64,000 nucleotides of DNA from Muribaculaceae bacterium Isolate-036 (Harlan) (GTDB lineage Bacteria > Bacteroidota > Bacteroidia > Bacteroidales > Muribaculaceae): positions 310,001 through 374,000 of the forward strand of contig RIAY01000001.1 in assembly GCA_003833075.1 (NCBI GenBank), in the 5' to 3' direction. The first letter of the stretch is position 1. Each line of letters starts with the position of its first letter. Positions 28,219 through 38,200 of this stretch are shown piece after piece. Position numbers and translations under genes: made by a program. A model generated the notes under the pieces. That model did no database searches and was not told where the DNA came from. It worked only from the letters and a program-made list of their open reading frames with translations.

Positions 28219-29082
28219 TCAATTTAATTTCTGGTAGACGCGGACATAGTCAATCTCGTAGCGGAGAGGGAACTGGGAGTCGTCGATTTTGCCGCCGTTG
28301 TCGCCACCGAGGGCGAGGTTGAGGAGGATGTAGTCTCCAAATCCCTTAAGGTCGTTGCTGAAGGGGTTTACGTCATGTGAGTCTCCACCGCCATGTTTTG
28401 CCTGCGAAAGGGGTATCTCATTAAGCAATTCTCCATCTACGTACATGCGTATCATCTCCGGATCCCAGTCCATCATCCATACATGGAACTTCGATGCCCA
28501 CATAGGGTCTTTTCCCAGGAAATGCGAGAAGGGTACGCGGACACTGTCCCAGGCGTCTCGGTTGTTGTCGCCAAGCCAGCACGCATTGGCAAGTATTATA
28601 GGCTCTCCCTCTTTTGTGCGATAAAACTCCATCAGGTCGAGTTCTCCGTTTGCCGGCCAGCTGAGTTTGTTGCCGAGTGTCCATATTGCCGGCCATGCAC
28701 CCCCTGTGACCGGAATCCGTGCCCTTACCTCAAGTCTGCCATAGCGATAATTGAAACTCTCCGACGTTGTGAGGCAGGAAGATGTGTATTTTATCCTCTC
28801 GCGTTGTCTGCGCCAGTCGCGGCTACCGGGTTCGTGCATCGGATTGGGACGATCTTCGAGACGTGCAGTTATTACAAGACAGCCGTCTTTTACTTCCGCG
28901 TTTTCCGGCTGATACCATTGGTCTTCATGGTTTCGCACAAAACCCTTTTCATAGTTCCAGTGAGAGGCGGGGGCGCCGTCAACATCAAATTCATCACTCC
29001 AGATGAGTCTGTAATCATGGTCATCAGCCATGGCGGGGAAAATTACACCACATGCCATTATCGCTGTCATAAGTTTCTTCAT
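28219..29082 (-). CDS. GH16 family beta-glucanase-like secreted enzyme
   Basis: A 287-residue secreted jelly-roll glycosidase. The catalytic motif ExDxxE is present as GELDLMEF (about residue 146), preceded by GRLEVRARIP and AWPAIWTLG and followed by FHVWMMDWDPEMIRMYVDGEL, the usual GH16 order. Family members cut beta-1,3 or mixed beta-1,3/1,4 glucans, or marine galactans; the exact substrate cannot be read here. The signal peptide ends near AMA. The gene lies 30 nt behind the Ig-like lipoprotein gene and may be its operon partner. Confidence 0.93.
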   Translation of the reverse strand: MKKLMTAIMACGVIFPAMADDHDYRLIWSDEFDVDGAPASHWNYEKGFVRNHEDQWYQPENAEVKDGCLVITARLEDRPNPMHEPGSRDWRRQRERIKYTSSCLTTSESFNYRYGRLEVRARIPVTGGAWPAIWTLGNKLSWPANGELDLMEFYRTKEGEPIILANACWLGDNNRDAWDSVRVPFSHFLGKDPMWASKFHVWMMDWDPEMIRMYVDGELLNEIPLSQAKHGGGDSHDVNPFSNDLKGFGDYILLNLALGGDNGGKIDDSQFPLRYEIDYVRVYQKLN

Positions 29083-29112
29083 ACTGTTTATATTGTCAGG
29101 TTAATGTAAGAA

Positions 29113-31104
29113 TCAGTAGGCACCTGTCTTGCGGCGGTTTTTGCTGTTAGGATCGAAGGGGTTTGCCGTGGGATCGAAAATTTCCTCTTCTTCCTCTTCA
29201 TTCTCGTTAGTCTGCTCGCGGTTGCGTTTGTCCTGTGCCGGCTTGTTTTTCTTTATGGCGTTAGGCTTCATCTGATCGATTGCAACAGCGAACACATCCC
29301 ACTGCTCCTCTTTGTCCCAGTTTTTCTTTATGTTTATCACCTTGGGGTAATAATATGACAGATCCGGCTGGAGCTGCAGGTCATAGTTGCCTGTGTCGTA
29401 TTCCCCGTTGCCGTTGAAATCCTCGATAAGGCGGGCGTAATATTTCCCGGGTGAGAGATACTTGAAAGTCACGCTGTTGTTCGCCACAGGCTCCGTGCGC
29501 ACAATAGCGTCGCTTCCTGAAAGCAGTTCTACAAACGATGGTATAGCGGGGTCGAGTCCTGAAAGGTGAAACGTCAGCGAACAGTAGTCTTCCTCCTTCT
29601 TTGTGCTGAATTCCTGAGAAATCGGTCTTGTCGGTTTTCCGTATATTCCTATTGCTGCCATAGTGTCGGCAGCGAGCCTGTATTTCGTTTCATACGCCCA
29701 TGGGTATTCCACTTTGAAATGTCGGGGAGATACACTGTCGCGTTGCATAAACGTGAACGGACTCTTTACGGGTTTCCACAGCGTGTCGACCATCTCTTCG
29801 AGACGGAATGCCGAAGTGTCGAGTTTGGCGAGAGGTGTGGCGAATTCAAACTCAAGAGGTAGGTAAACCTCCTGCTGGGTAGTCTTGAATGACACATCAA
29901 GAGTTATGTTCCTGATGGAATCCTCCACGGAAATCTTCTTCTGTTTATCGCTTTTCTTAGCCTTTTTAGGTTTCGGACGATTATAGTAGAACCGCAGCGA
30001 ATCTGTGGTTTCGGACAGATTTCCTGTGGAATCGGTGCGCAGATATGTGGCGGCAATGCGCAGTGAGTCTGCATGCACCAGACGTTCGGGAAGCCAGTAT
30101 ATTATGGAGTCGTTTCGTGCACTCCGCTCTATCACAGCGTCTTCAATAGACTCCCCTGCTGGGTTGACCACTTTGAGTTCAGGGAGATTGTCGGCACGTG
30201 TATTGAATTTAAAGAATACCTTTGTTGTGTCGATACGCTCATATTTGGCGAGATACTGGGGGCGGATCTGCGAATTGAAAGTCCTGAGCAGGATGTCATT
30301 GGGGAGGAATCGCGTACGCATGCGGTTTGTTACGGTGTCAACTTCTCCAAGGGCATTGAAAATCGTATCTGTTGTTTCGACGGTTTCCGATCCGGGGGTG
30401 ACGGTCACTTCATAGAAAGCCACGTCTTCTTCCGGGTTTCCATACTTATAGTCATTGTCTTTGTCATCAAGGGCAAAAACTCTGTATGTCCCCTCCTTGA
30501 GTCCTCTTATGGTAAATTGTCCTTTGTCATCAGTCTTTGCCACTCTCAGGAGAGGGGTCTTGATGAATGCGGAATCATTGAGATTCGAATGCACGCCCAC
30601 AAGTATTCCCTGGCGCGGCTCAAGGTTTCTTGAATCCAGAACCATGCCCGAAATCCTCAGCGAGTCCAGAGTCTCCCCCGTAGAGAAAGTATAGGCGAAC
30701 CCCTGTAGCTTGTTTGCCTCGTTATTGTCTTCAATGGCATCGGCGAAGTCGATGGTGTAGGTTGTGTTAGGCATAAGGGAGTCGAAAGTGACAGTCACTC
30801 TTTTGCCTACAGACGCCACTCTCGGTACCTGACGCGAAGGGGGCGACACCACAACCTTTGTGAACGCGTCCTTTACATTCACCAGCTCGTTGAAAGTGAG
30901 CGTTACTTTTGTCTTGTCGACGTTAAGTGCTCCTTGCGGCGGGTTGGCTGTCACAAATAACGGAGGATCCTCATCGCGTGCTCCTCCTGAAGGATTTCCG
31001 ATATTGGCGCATGCCGCCGCAAGCACTACGATTGCGGCAAGCGATAGCGTCCGGCAGATTATTCCGTATGTGTCGGGAGAGAGATAACGCTTAAACTTTA
31101 TCAT
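29113..31104 (-). CDS. Ig-like (Big_5) domain lipoprotein
   Basis: A Bacteroidetes lipoprotein with lipobox AAAC (Cys near residue 32 from the start used here). Residues about 45-145 form a Big_5-type Ig-like domain (DEDPPLFVTANPPQGALNVD ... TYTIDFADAIEDNN), followed by a carboxypeptidase-regulatory-like domain (ISGMVLDSRNLEPRQGILV ... GQFTIRGLKEGTYRVFALDD). Long beta-rich repeats follow, then a charged, Glu-rich tail with NKPAQDK. Homologues are conserved single-copy genes in the phylum; their role is unknown, probably in the envelope. The start at 31104 is preferred over 31197 because the promoter boxes at 31195-31212 leave 31197-31105 as a leader and the resulting N-terminus is a normal lipoprotein signal. 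Confidence 0.8.
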   Translation of the reverse strand: MIKFKRYLSPDTYGIICRTLSLAAIVVLAAACANIGNPSGGARDEDPPLFVTANPPQGALNVDKTKVTLTFNELVNVKDAFTKVVVSPPSRQVPRVASVGKRVTVTFDSLMPNTTYTIDFADAIEDNNEANKLQGFAYTFSTGETLDSLRISGMVLDSRNLEPRQGILVGVHSNLNDSAFIKTPLLRVAKTDDKGQFTIRGLKEGTYRVFALDDKDNDYKYGNPEEDVAFYEVTVTPGSETVETTDTIFNALGEVDTVTNRMRTRFLPNDILLRTFNSQIRPQYLAKYERIDTTKVFFKFNTRADNLPELKVVNPAGESIEDAVIERSARNDSIIYWLPERLVHADSLRIAATYLRTDSTGNLSETTDSLRFYYNRPKPKKAKKSDKQKKISVEDSIRNITLDVSFKTTQQEVYLPLEFEFATPLAKLDTSAFRLEEMVDTLWKPVKSPFTFMQRDSVSPRHFKVEYPWAYETKYRLAADTMAAIGIYGKPTRPISQEFSTKKEEDYCSLTFHLSGLDPAIPSFVELLSGSDAIVRTEPVANNSVTFKYLSPGKYYARLIEDFNGNGEYDTGNYDLQLQPDLSYYYPKVINIKKNWDKEEQWDVFAVAIDQMKPNAIKKNKPAQDKRNREQTNENEEEEEEIFDPTANPFDPNSKNRRKTGAY

Positions 31105-31194
31105 ATTTTCGCCTGATTCGTGGTTTTCAACGCCTCTCGTGTTTATACGGGAGCCCGCGGCTTCCGTACGGCAGGCGTTTTTCTTAAAAGAGTT

Positions 31195-31212
31195 CAAAAA
31201 TAAGCAAAATTA
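31195..31212 (-). promoter_or_regulatory. Promoter of the Ig-like lipoprotein gene
   Basis: On the - strand TAATTTTG (31212-31205) is followed by TATTTTTG (31202-31195); either fits TAnnTTTG. This puts the transcript start inside the longest open frame and supports the internal start codon at 31104. Confidence 0.55.
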
Positions 31213-31277
31213 TTGAGAAATGCGGGCGGAAAAAGTAAATTTATGCCGTGAATGCTCAAAACATCAAAAAAAAGCCG

Positions 31278-31285
31278 TATATTTG
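31278..31285 (+). promoter_or_regulatory. -7 promoter box of secDF
   Basis: TATATTTG on the + strand, about 110 nt before the secDF ATG, divergent from the lipoprotein promoter. Confidence 0.6.
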
Positions 31286-31396
31286 CAAGATGAAAAATAG
31301 ACTTTCCACAGGAACTGTCGGTTTTGCGACATGTTTCCGTGGAATATCATCATAGAAACGAATTAATAAAAATAATAAAATAACAACAAAATCGAA

Positions 31397-34372
31397 ATGC
31401 AGAACAAAGGGTTTATCAGCACCATTGCGATCCTTCTGGTATTGATTTGTGGTTTTTACATCTCTTTCAGCTTCGTCACTTCCCATTATGAGAAGAAAGC
31501 GAAAGAGTTCGCAGCCATGACCGCCAAGACCAGCGACGAGACCAATGATGTCTACAAACAAAGTCTGAAGCAATTCAACGACTCAATCGACAAAGAGAAA
31601 GTTTATCTGTGGTACACCTACAATCAGGTTCGCAAGATGGAGGTTGGTCTCGGTCTTGACCTGAAAGGTGGTATGAATGTGGTTCTTGAGATATCGGTTC
31701 CCGACATCCTTCGCCAGTATGCGTCGGGCGACGCCCAGCTCGCCCAGATCAACGCCGCCATCAAGAAAGCCGAGGCAGACGGCGGCAAGGGCAGTGACAA
31801 GGATTTCGTGTCGCGCGTGGCTTCCTACATACAGCCCGGCGTCATGGCAAGCCTTTTCGTACGTGAAGGCGAATACATGGGTAATCTGAAATCAAACGCT
31901 TCCAACGAAGAGGTGACTTCCGCTCTGGAGAAGCAGGTAGACAGTCAGGTAGACGCTGCGTTCAACATATTCCGCACTCGTATCGACCAGTTCGGAGTCG
32001 TGGCTCCAAACATCCAGAAGCTTCAGGACAAGAACGGTCAGATCCTTCTTGAGCTTCCCGGTGTAAAAGAACCGGAACGTGTTACCGAACTTCTGAAATC
32101 AAGCGCAAACCTCGAGTTTTTCGAAGTTTACAACTATAATGAGATTCTTGGTGATCTCCAGCGCTTCGCCGCCGCTTTCGCACAGCAAGACACTGTAAAC
32201 CACCTCAATGTAATCGAACTCCTCGGCGGTCCGCAGCGTGCCGGTTCTCCGATTGTGGGTATGGTGACTCCCGCCAACAAGAACCTTGTTGACTCTGTGA
32301 TGAACACAGAGCTTGCAAAGCGCACTCTTCCGTCAGACCTCTCTCTGATGTGGTCTGTGAAGCAGGCTGAGTTCCCTGTGACAGACGCCAACGGAAACGT
32401 TGTCAAGAAAGACAACGGCGATGACAAGACAGTAGGTTACTGGGAGCTTATCGCGCTAAAGGGTGATGCTGTGCTTGAAGGTGATGCCGTCACATCGGCT
32501 TCTTCGGAATATGACAACATGCAGGGTAACATGGTCAACATGAAGATGAACGACCGCGGAGCGCAGGAATGGGCTACCATCACCCGCAACAACATCGGTC
32601 GTCCCATCGCCATTGTGCTTGACGAGCATGTATATTCATTCCCCAATGTCAACAATGAGATCACGGGCGGAAGCTCTCAGATCACAGGTAACTTCACACC
32701 GGAAGAGGCAAATGACCTTGCAAACGTGCTGAAGTCTGGAAAAATGTCGGCGAAGGTGAATGTTGTCAGCAACAACGTGATCGGTCCGAGTCTCGGTGCG
32801 GAGGCAATCCAGATGGGTTTCATCTCCTTCATCGTGGCGATTATCCTTCTCATGATTCTCATGGTGGCATACTATGGCTGGATTCCCGGTCTTGTAGCTA
32901 ATGTGGGCCTTATCCTCAACCTCTTCTTCACACTCGGTATCCTCGCATCGCTTCAGGCAGTGCTCACGCTTTCCGGTATAGCCGGTATCGTGCTTGCTCT
33001 CGGTATGGCGGTCGATGCCAACGTTCTTATCTTCGAACGCACCAAGGAAGAGCTCAAGAGCGGCAAGAAACTCCGTCAGGCTATTGCCGAGGGTTATGGC
33101 AATGCCTTCTCGGCGATCTTTGACTCCAACCTTACTTCGGTCATCACCGGTGTGATTCTTCTCTATTTCGGTTCCGGTCCCATCAAGGGCTTTGCAACCA
33201 CTTTGATTATCGGTATCGTCTGCTCGTTCTTCACGGCAGTGTTCCTTACCCGCATCGCATTCGACCTTATCACCAAGAACGGTCGTTGCGCGAACATGAC
33301 ATTCACCACAGCTCTCAGCCGCAACTTCCTTACCAGTCCGAAGGTCAACTTCATGGGCAAGTCGAAGGCTGCTGCCGCAGTGTGGATCGCGCTGATTGTC
33401 GTCAGCATCGCTTCGCTTGCGATCCGGGGCATGAACCAGGGTATCGATTTCTCAGGCGGTCGCAACTATGTGGTGCAGTTTGAGAAAGATGTAGACCGTC
33501 AGGCAGTGCAGGAAAAGCTTCTCGACCTCTTCCAGACAAAGGCAAACGATCCTACTGTCTCGGTAGCCGTGATCAATATCGACAATCCTTCCAAGCTTCG
33601 CATCTCCACAAACTATAAGATCGCCGAGGAGTCGGAAGGCATCGAGAACGAGGTGGCTTCCATACTTTACGAGGGTCTTAAAGACGAGCTTACTGTAAAC
33701 GGACAGACAATGAGTCTGGATGCTTTCTCCGTGTCTGATGAAAGCCACGGTATCATCTCGATTCAGAAGGTAGGTCCTTCAGTTGCCGACGACATGAAAC
33801 GCGACGCGGCGTGGGCATTGGGAATTGCGGTTGTCTGCATGTTCCTTTACATCCTTCTCCGTTTCCGCAACATCGCCTTCTCGGTCGGTGCCGTATGTGC
33901 GGTGGCACTCACAGCGTTCCTCATCGTAGGTTTCTACTCCATCTGCTGGGGCTTCCTTCCCTTCTCGATGGAGATCGACCAGTCGTTTATCGCTGCCGTG
34001 CTTACAATCATCGGTTATCAGATCAATGACACAGTGGTTGTGTTCGACCGTGTGCGCGAGATGATCGGCATCTATCCGAAAGAGGATCGCTTCAAGACAT
34101 TCAACAAGTCTCTGAACCAGACATTGGGACGTACGGTGATGACATCGTTCTCCACTCTGCTGGTGCTCCTCTGCATCTTCTTCCTCGGTGGCGACACAAT
34201 CCGTTCGTTCACATTCGCCATGATCTTCGGTGTGGTTGTCGGTACATTCTGCTCTCTTTTCTGCGCAGCTCCGATAGCTTATTCAATCATGGCTCGCAAC
34301 AGCAAAAAGAACGGCAGCGTTGCAGAAGCCGATGGCAAGCCCGCCCTCGAAGGCAACCGTCGTTTCAAATAA
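31397..34372 (+). CDS. secDF: Fused protein-export subunits SecD-SecF
   Basis: Inner-membrane component that uses the proton gradient to help pull proteins through SecYEG. The 991-residue fusion has one N-terminal helix, the SecD signature LGLDLKGGMNVVLEI (about 83-97), a large P1 periplasmic domain, SecD helices with ALGMAVDANVLIFERTKEEL (about 535-555), then a second half beginning with IRGMNQGIDFSGGRNY (SecF) and a mirrored motif IIGYQINDTVVVFDRVREM. Both conserved acidic residues in the two DxN/xxE motifs are present. Fused SecDF is the usual form in Bacteroidetes. It is a single-gene unit closed by a very long hairpin. Confidence 0.98.
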   Translation: MQNKGFISTIAILLVLICGFYISFSFVTSHYEKKAKEFAAMTAKTSDETNDVYKQSLKQFNDSIDKEKVYLWYTYNQVRKMEVGLGLDLKGGMNVVLEISVPDILRQYASGDAQLAQINAAIKKAEADGGKGSDKDFVSRVASYIQPGVMASLFVREGEYMGNLKSNASNEEVTSALEKQVDSQVDAAFNIFRTRIDQFGVVAPNIQKLQDKNGQILLELPGVKEPERVTELLKSSANLEFFEVYNYNEILGDLQRFAAAFAQQDTVNHLNVIELLGGPQRAGSPIVGMVTPANKNLVDSVMNTELAKRTLPSDLSLMWSVKQAEFPVTDANGNVVKKDNGDDKTVGYWELIALKGDAVLEGDAVTSASSEYDNMQGNMVNMKMNDRGAQEWATITRNNIGRPIAIVLDEHVYSFPNVNNEITGGSSQITGNFTPEEANDLANVLKSGKMSAKVNVVSNNVIGPSLGAEAIQMGFISFIVAIILLMILMVAYYGWIPGLVANVGLILNLFFTLGILASLQAVLTLSGIAGIVLALGMAVDANVLIFERTKEELKSGKKLRQAIAEGYGNAFSAIFDSNLTSVITGVILLYFGSGPIKGFATTLIIGIVCSFFTAVFLTRIAFDLITKNGRCANMTFTTALSRNFLTSPKVNFMGKSKAAAAVWIALIVVSIASLAIRGMNQGIDFSGGRNYVVQFEKDVDRQAVQEKLLDLFQTKANDPTVSVAVINIDNPSKLRISTNYKIAEESEGIENEVASILYEGLKDELTVNGQTMSLDAFSVSDESHGIISIQKVGPSVADDMKRDAAWALGIAVVCMFLYILLRFRNIAFSVGAVCAVALTAFLIVGFYSICWGFLPFSMEIDQSFIAAVLTIIGYQINDTVVVFDRVREMIGIYPKEDRFKTFNKSLNQTLGRTVMTSFSTLLVLLCIFFLGGDTIRSFTFAMIFGVVVGTFCSLFCAAPIAYSIMARNSKKNGSVAEADGKPALEGNRRFK

Positions 34373-34402
34373 ACCTGCTTCCGAATATATCCACTCAAGT
34401 GG

Positions 34403-34454
34403 AAAATGTTAAAAAGAAAGGGAATCATGCGATTCCCTTTCTTTTTAACATTTT
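34403..34454 (+). terminator. Terminator of secDF with a perfect 24-bp stem
   Basis: The arms 34403-34426 and 34431-34454 are exact reverse complements around the loop ATGC, starting AAAATGTTAAAAAGAAAGGG. A-rich on the left and T-rich on the right, it can terminate transcripts in either direction. Any open frame that starts inside it is not a real start. Confidence 0.9.
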
Positions 34455-34528
34455 ATTCGCAACCAACTGATGTTTGGCGCGGTTATATTGTCACAGGCGT
34501 GTCAATCAATCCTCGCCTGCATATCGCT

Positions 34529-35128
34529 ATGAAAACGATGGTAGGAACACTTGCAGTAATTATCATAATGTCATTGTCGTCAACGGCGGCATATGCCCGT
34601 AACAATGTTAAAAGCATAACGGCGGAAGATCTGGTGACAAAGGTCTACGGCGCTTTGTCGCCGGAATGCTCGAAAGCAGAGCTCCTCGGAGGATGCGTGT
34701 CTGAATTCAATCTCTCACCGTCGGAGGAGGACAACGGCATGTGGCTCGACAGTTCTGAGGGGTATTGTCTCAGCTATTATGGAATGATTGTGCCGCAAGT
34801 CTCCGCCATCGCCTCCATAGAGCGTGATTCCGTGGCGAATTTCGGCTTCTTTTTCCTCTTCCCTTATACAATATCAAACAGGGAGGACATGAACCGCAGA
34901 CAGGCTGAATTTTGCGGATGTCTCCTTCAGGAGATGAAAGACATAGGCATGACGCTTGCGGTGATCTCAGGCTCGGACTCTCTTTTCGAGCTGGCGGGCG
35001 ACTACATGGGAAACTATGTGACGGTGCGTCTCACAGATGAGGGTGCCGGAGCGTCGGGCAGATACGTTCTCTGTCTTTATGTGGAGCCTGACGGCTTTAC
35101 CCCTGCCGATGACTTTGCCGCCATTTGA
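34529..35128 (+). CDS. Small exported protein of unknown function
   Basis: I do not recognise the family. From the ATG at 34529 it has 199 residues with a good signal peptide (VGTLAVIIIMSLSSTAAYA). An ATG at 34406 would keep the frame but lies inside the secDF terminator. The mature part has segments with conserved-looking aromatic and acidic residues (GYCLSYYGMIVPQ, FGFFFLFPYTI) and no catalytic motif I can name. It ends 6 nt before a strong terminator and has no evident operon partner. Confidence 0.6.
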   Translation: MKTMVGTLAVIIIMSLSSTAAYARNNVKSITAEDLVTKVYGALSPECSKAELLGGCVSEFNLSPSEEDNGMWLDSSEGYCLSYYGMIVPQVSAIASIERDSVANFGFFFLFPYTISNREDMNRRQAEFCGCLLQEMKDIGMTLAVISGSDSLFELAGDYMGNYVTVRLTDEGAGASGRYVLCLYVEPDGFTPADDFAAI

Positions 35129-35133
35129 ATAAT

Positions 35134-35171
35134 AAACACCCCGAAGGTCTGTGTGACCGCCGGGGTGTTTT
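35134..35171. terminator. Terminator between converging genes
   Basis: AACACCCCG and CGGGGTGTT form the stem around a 17-nt loop, followed by TTCTT. It closes the small exported protein gene; the tricorn-like gene converges from the other side. An AT-rich gap follows to 35239 with nothing else. Confidence 0.8.
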
Positions 35172-35239
35172 CTTCACATATAATAATTTTAAACTATAGT
35201 TATTTAAACGTTAATTTTTTAACTATATTGTCGCGAAGG

Positions 35240-38200
35240 TTATTTTTTTGCAGTCTTTGAGAGAAGATGTTTCACTGCTCCTGCGAGCTGTGCGTCGTTG
35301 CCGCTGAGTTCGTCGGCGGGGTTGTTGTAGATAAGCACGTCCGGATTGAGCTGATGGTTCTCAAGTACGTTGCCCTGCATGTCGACGCTTGTCACCTGCG
35401 GAATGCCGAAATAGAGACTCGGGTCAATCTGTGTCTCCCACCATACGGCGGTCATCGTGCCGGGGATAGGAGCGCCTACCACATCGCCGATTCCAAGAGT
35501 CTGGTAGACGAACGGTGTGCCGTGCGCGTCGCTGTAATTGCTTTCGTTCACAAGCATCACCGAGGGTTTTGTCCATTGCGAGAACGGTTCGGAACCGATA
35601 TATTTTCCGCGAGGCATGAATCTCACATATTCCTTGCCGCCAAGAAGCAGCGCGATGTCATTGTGGAGCCAGCCGCCGCCGTTGAAGCGGGTGTCGACGA
35701 TTACCGCATCGCAATTGCGGTATTTGCCGAGAAGCTGGTCGTAGACGGTCTGATAGCTGCTGCCGTCCATCCCTTCTACATGCACGTAACCGATCTTGCC
35801 TCCGGAGAGGGAATCGACTACAGCCTGATTGTGTTCAACCCAGCGTTTGTAAAGATGGTCGGAAAGATACCATTTCTGCATAGGCTTGATTTCTGCGAAA
35901 TCCGTCTTGCCGTCGGCACGTCTTATTTCCAGACGGGTCTTCTTGCCCGCTTTCCCTTCGAGAAGCGGATAGTAGTCTTTTCCTGCCTCGATTTTTTTGC
36001 CGTCAACCGACATGATGATATCACCCGGTTTTACATTAACTTTCCTGGCGGCAAGAGGACCACGGGGAAGCACTTCCGTAACCTTTAGTCCGTCGCCCTC
36101 GTATGCCGGGTCGAAGAATGCTCCGAGTTCGGCTGTCTGGAGAGAAGCGCCGTCTGCACGGTGTCCCGAGCCGGTGTGCGATGCGTTGAGCTCTCCGAGG
36201 ATTTCGCTCATGAGAATGGAGAAGTCCTCGTTGTTGTTGATATAGGGGAGGAACTGGCGGTAGTGCTCGCCATATCCTGTCCAGTCGATGCCGTGAATGT
36301 TTTTGTCGTAGAATTTGTCGTTCACCTGACGCACCATATGGTCGAAAATGTATTCACGCTCAAGCGAAGGCTTGCGGTCGTAGGGAGCCTCGAACTCGAT
36401 GTTTTCCGTTGACCCCTTGGCAAGGTCTATCTTTTTGAGACCGCTGCCGGTGATAAGGAAGATGTTCTCACCCTTTGCGTCAGTCTCGATTCCGCCGCTG
36501 ACACCCTTTATAAGCACTTTGGTGTCGCCCTTCTTGAGGTCACGCTCCATGAGGTTATAGCCTCCTTCGGTGGCGCGTGCCACGTAATAGAATTTGGTGC
36601 CTTTGGGGTTCATGAAGTAATCACCAACGAATGCCGAACTGCCGGTAAGACGTGCCATGCGGTGCTTGCGGTTGGCAAGGTCGAAAGTGAGATCTTTGCT
36701 CTTGTCATCTTTCTTGTCGTCTTTCTTACCTTTTTTCTTATCCTTCTTGTTGCCTTCCTTGGCTTTCTCCTCTTTCTCTTTTTTCTCTTTCTCTGCCTTC
36801 TCCATCAGAGCGATTTCCTCTTCGGTGGCATTGAAATTGTCCCAAGCCTCGCCATCGAGCGCCATCATGAGAATGTCGCCCTGATTACCCCATGAGCCCT
36901 GGCTCTTCATGCCGTATTTGCCGGTGTGGTAGGTTATTGCCTTGCCACCGAGCACCCATTTCGCGTTGCCGTCTGAATAGCCGCTTTCCGTGAGGTCTAT
37001 CACCTCCGTGCCGTCAGCTTTTACAAGGGCGATGTCGGTATTGTTCCATCCGCCGATGCCGATATAGTCGGCAAGAAGCCATTTGCTGTCGGGACTCCAT
37101 GAGAAAGAGACATCCCCGTCGGTATATGAATAATTGTATTTGCCATCGAGCGCGGTGTTCACTTTCTTGGTCTTGGGGTCTATCACGCGTATCTCGGTGC
37201 GGTCCTCAAGGAAAGCTATCTTGTTTCCGTCCGGGCTGAAAACCGGCTGCTGTGCAGCTGTGGCGCATTTGTAGAGCGGTTCCTCCACAATCTCGGTTGC
37301 GTAGGCGAACTGTTTCTCGTCCGGATTCTGGATGGTTGCGGTGAAAAGCTGCCAATAGCCGTCACGGTCAGAGTCATATACAAGTGTGCGTCCGTCTTTT
37401 GAGAAAGACACATAACGTTCCTGTGCCGGAGTGTCGGTGATTCTCTTGGTAGTCTTGTATTTGGCATCTGTCACGTATACATCGCCGCGTATAACGAAAG
37501 CAAGCTCATTGCCGGAGGGAGAGACTGCCATGGTCGTGGCGCCGCGGTCGGTGAAATACTTCACACGGTCTCCGTCATACTGGTCGGCGATGATTTCCAC
37601 TGCGAGTTTCTGAGGCTCGCTGCCTGGGCGCATTGTGTATATGTCACCGTCCCATGAGAACGCGAGTGTGCCGTTGCCGGCGGCGGAAAGGTGGCGCACC
37701 GGGTGTTTGGCAAACTTGGTCAGCTGTTTCTTGCTTTTGCCGTCTGCGGTTGCCTCATACACATTGAGAGTGCCGTCTTCCTCGCTGATGAAGAAGAAGG
37801 AATTTCCGTCTGCCTTCCAGACCGGGTTGAGGTCATGTCCGTTGAATTTTGTCAGCTGGGTGAATCTGCCGTTGTCGTAGAGCCATATGTCGGATGTGCC
37901 GGAAGAACGCTCATGCTTGCGCCATATGTTCTCGAAACCCTTCTTGTCCTGATAGAGCACTTTGCCTGATTCCGACACGCTTGCAGCTCCCATCGGAAGT
38001 GAGAGGAAGAGCTGCGGGCGCAATCCCGGTTCGGAGATGTCGAGTTTCCAGGTCTGGTTTAGGAACGGAGCGCGTGAAGACTCCCTGGAGGGCATGCCTG
38101 AGGTCGAAAAAAGAATCTCGTGGTCATTGAGGAAAGCTATCGGGGTCTCCGATCCGCTGTTGGTGGTCAGTCTTACCGGAGTGCCGCCTGATGCGTTGAT

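Noticed and set aside
28393..29109. 238-codon + strand frame opposite the GH16 gene
   Set aside because: Antisense overlap with a protein whose catalytic motif is intact; no family resemblance.
34406..34528. N-terminal extension of the small exported protein starting at 34406
   Set aside because: It begins inside the secDF terminator stem and has no protein-like character; the ATG at 34529 gives a normal signal peptide.
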